From Ancylobacter amanitiformis (GTDB lineage Bacteria; Pseudomonadota; Alphaproteobacteria; Rhizobiales; Xanthobacteraceae), in contig NZ_JAUSVR010000001.1 of assembly GCF_030814815.1 (NCBI RefSeq), positions 1 through 64,000 of the forward strand: a DNA stretch of 64,000 bases, given 5' to 3'. The position numbers were made by a program, and so were the translations under genes. The first letter of the stretch is position 1. Every line of letters begins with the position of its first letter. This document shows positions 59,843 through 64,000 of the stretch, in pieces. Below the pieces are notes generated by a model that saw nothing but the letters and a program-made list of their open reading frames with translations, had not been told where the DNA came from and did no database searches.

Positions 59843-62626
59843 ATGCAGCCGTCGCGGCGGGAATTTCTGAAATGGGGCACGGTCAGCGGCATCCTGCTGA
59901 GCATGACGCCGCTCAATGGCGCCCATGCTGCCGATTTTCAGGCCACTGATTTCAACACGCTGGAAACCCTTCCCGGCCGTGGTGTCCGCTCCGGTGGCGC
60001 ACCGCGCGGCCGCGTCGACGGGCGGGCGAAGGTGACGGGCGCCAAGCTCTACGTCTCCGATTTCCGCGCCGCCGACATGCCGGGCTGGCCGCCCGAGACC
60101 TCGCATGCGCTGCTGGTGCGGGCGCCTGATGCGACGCATGTCTATCAGGGGCTGGACCTCGCGGCGCTCGAGCCCGGCGCGCAGCCGAGCGTGGTCGTCA
60201 CCGCGCAGGATATCGCCACGTCCGGTCTGCGCGTGCCGCCCTTCTATGCCGGCGACCTGTTCTGTCCGGTCGGGCAGACGCCGCTCTATCTCGGCCAGCC
60301 GGTGGCGCTGCTGCTGTTCGAGCGCTTCGACGCCTATGATCGTGCGCGTACCGCCTTCCGCAACAACGACCTGCTGCGTTTCGGCGCCGAGACCGGCCCG
60401 CTCACGCGGCCCAACTATGCCGCGCTGCGCTTCACCCGCATCGCCGGGCCGACACCGGGCGCGCCCGATATCTATTCGCCGCTGCAGGAAGGCTGGATCA
60501 GCCCCGGCTTCCAGGAAAGCAGCGGCCGCCCGGTGTGGAAGCCGCTGCCGGTAGCCGAGGGCGGCACCTATGCCAGGGGCGCCACCTATGGCGAGGAGAT
60601 CCGGGCGGCGCTCAAGGCGCCCGGCCCCGATCTGGTGGTGCTCGACCGCATGTTCGAAACCCAGTCGATCGACCCGATGTTCCTCGAACCGGAATGCGGG
60701 CTCGCCTGGTTCGAGCCGGGCGCCAAAACGCTGGATATCGTGATGGGCGTGCAGTCGCCCTTCGAGGCGGCGGAAGCGGTGGCGTTTCTGCTGGGGGAGG
60801 CGAGGGCCGATATCCGGCCCGCGCGCATCGAGGCCCGCTTCGCCTATATTGGCGGCGGCTTCGGCGGGCGCGACCACACGCCGTTTCCGCTCTATTCCGC
60901 GCTCGCCGCGCTGTTCCTGCCCGGCCGGCCGGTGCGGCTCGCCCATGACCGGTTCCAGCAGTTCCAGGGCGGCGTCAAGCGCCACGCCTTCGAGATGCGC
61001 TCGCAGATCGCCTTTGATCGAGCCAGCGGACGGATGGTCGCCTTCGCCGGCGACCACGTGCTCAATGGTGGCGGCCTCGCCAATTATTCGCCCAGCGTCG
61101 CCGTGGTCGGGGCCACCGCCGCCATCGGCATCTACGATATCCCCAGGGTCGACGTCACCACGCTTGCCGAGCACACGCGCGGCGTCACCGCCGGCTCGAT
61201 GCGCGGCTATGGCACGCTGCAGACCCTGACGGCGCTGGAGACGCTGGTCGACGAGGCCGCCACGGAACTGAAGCTCGACCCGATCGAGCTGCGCCGCCGC
61301 AACCTGCTGAAGACCGGCGGGCGGACCATGACGGGCAATCCATGGACCGTCTCCGTGCGCACGCCCGAGATCCTCGACAAGCTGGCCGCGCATCCGATCT
61401 GGCGCGAGCGGGCGGCGCGCAAGGCGGCGGGGCAGGGGGTGCTGGTCGGCACCGGCGTCGCCTGCTGCACCAAGGACTACGGCACCGGCGCCGATTGCTC
61501 GCTGGGCCGGATCGAACTCGCCCCGGACGGCGCCATCTCCATCCATGCCGACGCGGTGGAGATGGGCAACGGCATCGGCACCTCCATCGCCCGGCGCGTC
61601 GCCGCGATCCTCGGCCGCACCTCCGACGCGGTGAGCGTGGCGCGGATCGACATGTTCGACGCGCTTGGCCTCGTCACCACGGGCGATCCCTATTCGATGA
61701 CGCAGGCCGAGCAGGACGCCGCGGCGAAGAACCCGCGCTGGGTGCCGGAGATCAGCTCGGCGACCAGCGCCTCCATCGGCGCGCATGTCGGCACCCAGGC
61801 GGCGGCGCAGGCGGCGCGCATCGTGTTCCGCTTCGGCCTCTGGCCGGCGGCGCTCGCCTTGTGGGGCATACCGCCCGGCGACCCGCGCGAATTCCTGTTC
61901 GAGGAGGCGTTCTGGCAGGACAGCGAGTTGATCCTCTCCGGCCTGCCGCCGCTCGCCCAGGCGGACGTGGCGGCCAAGGCGCATGAACAGGGCGGCGTGA
62001 CGGGCGCGATGGCGCATGCCTTCTCGCGCTGGGCGTGGGCGCAGGCGGCCTTCCCGCTCGGCGGCATGGACTGGGCGGCCGATATCGACGCGCTCGCCAT
62101 TCGCCGCGGGGAAGGCGCCTTCACGGTGCTGGACCGCAGCTTCGTCTTCTTCCCGCCGACCGACTATAACCGCATCGGCACGTCGTTCACCTCCTCCTGC
62201 GGCACCGCCGTGCGGGTGGAAATCACGCCCGCGACCGGCGCCATACGCATCGCCGATGCCTATAGCGTGTTCGAGTGCGGCGAGGTGCTGGTGCCCGAGC
62301 TGGTCGAGGGGCAGGCGCAGGGCGGCTTCGCCATGGGCGTGGGCTACGCCCTGCTGGAGACCCTGCCGCCCTTCGAGGACGGGCCCGGCAATGGCCGGTG
62401 GAACCTCGGCGACTATGTCGTCGCGCGCGCCTCGGACCTGCCGCTGCATCAGTTGCAGATCGAGGTCCTGCCACCGGTCTCGCCGAAGGAGCCGCCCAAG
62501 GGCATGGCCGAGGTGGTGATGATCCCCGTCGTGCCGGCCTTGCTCAATGCCATATTCGACGCCACCGGCCACCGCTTCCGTTCGCTGCCGGTCACGCCCG
62601 CCATGCTGAAGGAAGTCCTGCCGTGA
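59843..62626 (+). CDS. Molybdenum hydroxylase large subunit (isoquinoline 1-oxidoreductase beta-like)
   Basis: A 927-residue xanthine-dehydrogenase-family subunit that binds the molybdenum cofactor. It starts with a Tat signal (PSRREFLKWG near 3-12, then ILLSM and a cut near AHAA), so it is exported folded, cofactor included. Motifs: 'IGGGFGGRDHTPFPLYSALA', 'GSMRGYGTLQTLTALETLVD', 'RRRNLLKTGGRTM', 'DYGTGADCSLGRIELAPDG', and a C-terminal 'KGMAEVVMIPVVPALLNAIF' where the Glu matches the active-site base. Related enzymes include isoquinoline 1-oxidoreductase and membrane-bound aldehyde dehydrogenases, so an N-heterocycle or an aldehyde are both possible substrates. It overlaps the iron-sulfur subunit by four bases. 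Confidence 0.9.
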   Translation: MQPSRREFLKWGTVSGILLSMTPLNGAHAADFQATDFNTLETLPGRGVRSGGAPRGRVDGRAKVTGAKLYVSDFRAADMPGWPPETSHALLVRAPDATHVYQGLDLAALEPGAQPSVVVTAQDIATSGLRVPPFYAGDLFCPVGQTPLYLGQPVALLLFERFDAYDRARTAFRNNDLLRFGAETGPLTRPNYAALRFTRIAGPTPGAPDIYSPLQEGWISPGFQESSGRPVWKPLPVAEGGTYARGATYGEEIRAALKAPGPDLVVLDRMFETQSIDPMFLEPECGLAWFEPGAKTLDIVMGVQSPFEAAEAVAFLLGEARADIRPARIEARFAYIGGGFGGRDHTPFPLYSALAALFLPGRPVRLAHDRFQQFQGGVKRHAFEMRSQIAFDRASGRMVAFAGDHVLNGGGLANYSPSVAVVGATAAIGIYDIPRVDVTTLAEHTRGVTAGSMRGYGTLQTLTALETLVDEAATELKLDPIELRRRNLLKTGGRTMTGNPWTVSVRTPEILDKLAAHPIWRERAARKAAGQGVLVGTGVACCTKDYGTGADCSLGRIELAPDGAISIHADAVEMGNGIGTSIARRVAAILGRTSDAVSVARIDMFDALGLVTTGDPYSMTQAEQDAAAKNPRWVPEISSATSASIGAHVGTQAAAQAARIVFRFGLWPAALALWGIPPGDPREFLFEEAFWQDSELILSGLPPLAQADVAAKAHEQGGVTGAMAHAFSRWAWAQAAFPLGGMDWAADIDALAIRRGEGAFTVLDRSFVFFPPTDYNRIGTSFTSSCGTAVRVEITPATGAIRIADAYSVFECGEVLVPELVEGQAQGGFAMGVGYALLETLPPFEDGPGNGRWNLGDYVVARASDLPLHQLQIEVLPPVSPKEPPKGMAEVVMIPVVPALLNAIFDATGHRFRSLPVTPAMLKEVLP

Positions 62627-63153
62627 GCGCCATCTCCCTCACCATAAACGGCCGCGCGCATGGTCCGATCGAGGTGCGCGACGACCTGTCGATGAACGAC
62701 TTCCTGCGGGAGGTGCTGGGCATGACGGGCACCAAGTTCGGCTGCGGCGCCGCGCAGTGCCTCAGCTGCGTGGTGATCGTCGACGAGCCCGATGGCACCA
62801 GCGCCACCAACCCGACCTGCGTCGTGCCGGCGCTGAATTTCGACGGCAAGAGCATCCGCACCATCGAAGGTCATGCCAAAGACGGCGAACTGACCGCTTT
62901 GCAGAAGGCGTTCATCGCGCATTTCGCCTTCCAGTGCGGCTATTGCACCGCCGGTTTTCTCAACGAGGCGCAGGTGCTGCTGGAACGGCTGGCGGCGGAG
63001 CCGGTGGCGCGCGCGCAGCTGGAACAGACCATCCTCGAGGCGCTCGACGGGCATCTGTGCCGCTGCACCGGCTATGTGCGCTATCACGAGGCGGTCCGTG
63101 AGGTCGTGCTGGCCGATCCCGCTCGCTATCTCAAAGCGGGGAGCGCGCCATGA
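62623..63153 (+). CDS. Molybdenum hydroxylase [2Fe-2S] small subunit (isoquinoline 1-oxidoreductase alpha-like)
   Basis: A 176-residue iron-sulfur subunit with a GTG start at 62623 (GTGA overlap). It has ligands for two clusters: 'FGCGAAQCLSCVVIV' with a downstream Cys, and 'QCGYCTAGFLNEAQVLLER' with 'HLCRCTGYVRY'. The protein has no signal of its own and is probably carried across by the Tat-bearing large subunit. It passes electrons to the cytochrome encoded next. Confidence 0.93.
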   Translation: MSAISLTINGRAHGPIEVRDDLSMNDFLREVLGMTGTKFGCGAAQCLSCVVIVDEPDGTSATNPTCVVPALNFDGKSIRTIEGHAKDGELTALQKAFIAHFAFQCGYCTAGFLNEAQVLLERLAAEPVARAQLEQTILEALDGHLCRCTGYVRYHEAVREVVLADPARYLKAGSAP

Positions 63154-63770
63154 CGCGCCCGCTCGCCCGCCTTGCCGTGCCGCTGCTGGTCACTGCCGTG
63201 AGCCTGGCGACGGGTCTGCTCGCCGCCCGGGCGGTCGAGAACACGACCCCCGGCACGCTGGCGCCGCCGGAAAGCTTCGCCACCATCGCCAACACGCGCG
63301 AGCGCTCGCTGGCGCTGTTCGGCGAGATCGGCAAGGTGCTCACCAGCCCGCGCTGCATGAACTGCCATTCGGCCAATGACCGCCCGCGCCAGGGCGATAG
63401 CGGGCGCCTGCACCAGCCGCCGGTATTTCGCGGTGTGGACGGCATGGGACTGCCGGCGATGCGCTGTTCGGTCTGCCACCAGAAGGGCAATTTCGATCCC
63501 GCCCGCATGCCCGGCCACGATCCATGGGCGATGGCGCCGCGCGAAATGGTGTGGGAGGGCCGGACGCTCGGGCAGATCTGCGTGCAGATGAGCGATCCCG
63601 CCCGCAATGGCGGCAAGTCGCTGGCCGATCTCGTCGTCCATATCGGCGACGACACGCTCGTCGGCTGGGGCTGGTCGCCGGGCGTCGGCCGCACCCCCGT
63701 GCCGGGCACGCAGAAAGAGGCGAAGGCGCTCGTGCAGGCCTGGGTCGATACCGGCGCGGCCTGCCCGTAG
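63150..63770 (+). CDS. Dihaem cytochrome c partner of the molybdenum hydroxylase
   Basis: A 206-residue exported cytochrome. A hydrophobic signal or anchor covers about 8-27. Two haem-binding motifs, CMNCH (69-73) and CSVCH (106-110), are seen. Such proteins follow isoquinoline 1-oxidoreductase genes and are often labelled a third subunit; they are expected to take electrons from the [2Fe-2S] subunit in the periplasm. It overlaps the preceding gene by four bases. Confidence 0.88.
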   Translation: MTRPLARLAVPLLVTAVSLATGLLAARAVENTTPGTLAPPESFATIANTRERSLALFGEIGKVLTSPRCMNCHSANDRPRQGDSGRLHQPPVFRGVDGMGLPAMRCSVCHQKGNFDPARMPGHDPWAMAPREMVWEGRTLGQICVQMSDPARNGGKSLADLVVHIGDDTLVGWGWSPGVGRTPVPGTQKEAKALVQAWVDTGAACP

Positions 63771-63869
63771 TCGAACACCGCCGCATAATGACCGGTAGCC
63801 GCCACGCGAGTGGCCGCCGCAAGCGCGGGCGACATCAGGATCGCTCGCTTCACAAATGGGGGGAACGTG

Positions 63870-64000
63870 ATGATCCACGCGAAGACGTGCCGTCGGGCGG
63901 GGCTATCGGCGGGCCTGTCGTCGGGGTTATCGGCGCTGCTGTGCAGCCTCGCCCTGGGATGCGCGACCCTGGGTTCCGCGGCGGCCCAGACACCGCCGGG
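63870..64000 (+). CDS. N terminus of an unidentified secreted protein (partial)
   Basis: An ATG at 63870 follows GGGGGGA with a spacing of about four bases. The frame stays open to the window end (43 codons). It encodes a signal peptide: positive MIHAKTCRRAG, a hydrophobic Leu/Ala stretch, and a probable cut after GSAAA. A Cys at about 35 (LALGCATL) could also be a lipobox. The mature part is outside the window, so the function is unknown. It may continue the molybdenum hydroxylase operon, 99 bp downstream. Confidence 0.6.
   Translation, partial: MIHAKTCRRAGLSAGLSSGLSALLCSLALGCATLGSAAAQTPP

Overview
The window is GC-rich, densely packed chromosomal DNA. Gene families, codon bias and long ATGA-coupled operons suggest an alphaproteobacterium, probably of the Hyphomicrobiales (Xanthobacteraceae-like). 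That placement is inference; no rRNA, tRNA, insertion sequence, phage gene or CRISPR array is visible. Almost everything codes for uptake and catabolism of scarce organic nutrients, organised as six transporter-linked blocks.

(1) 1-8757: the tail of an ABC ATPase, then a leftward operon with a phosphonoacetate hydrolase (phnA), a second alkaline-phosphatase-superfamily enzyme and a peptide-type ABC transporter, with a divergent LysR regulator. (2) 8831-17605: a complete ferric-siderophore system, with FecI-type sigma factor, FecR, STN-domain TonB receptor, binding protein, fused permease, siderophore esterase and ATPase. (3) 17809-37775: the aerobic nicotinate pathway. Leftward nicC-D-E-F-X runs on into a polyamine-type ABC transporter, a cysteine hydrolase and a ribokinase. 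Rightward nicR-A-B runs on into two glycoside hydrolases. Two near-identical palindromes lie in the divergent control region. Catalytic residues of NicC, NicD and NicX fall within one to nine positions of the Pseudomonas putida numbering.

(4) 37818-52774: the most unusual block. A GntR regulator with two winged helices controls a second polyamine-type ABC transporter, two paralogous GT1 glycosyltransferases, three cupins, an AmgK-like anomeric sugar kinase, a free-standing GlmU-type uridylyltransferase, two aldehyde dehydrogenases (one of the aminoaldehyde/betaine aldehyde type) and a DadA/PuuB-like FAD oxidase. I infer a sugar-carrier pathway: an imported amine is glycosylated, oxidised in steps and then released, and the freed sugar is re-phosphorylated and re-activated to UDP-sugar. 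The two glycoside hydrolases next door could supply the release step. I know of no described pathway with this set.

(5) 52833-58922: a TetR regulator and a TriABC-like RND pump with two adaptor lipoproteins, closed at each side by strong GC-rich hairpins. (6) 59843-63770: a three-gene, Tat-exported molybdenum hydroxylase (isoquinoline 1-oxidoreductase type) with a dihaem cytochrome, preceded by about 870 bp without a recognisable gene. A new secreted protein starts at 63870 and runs off the end.
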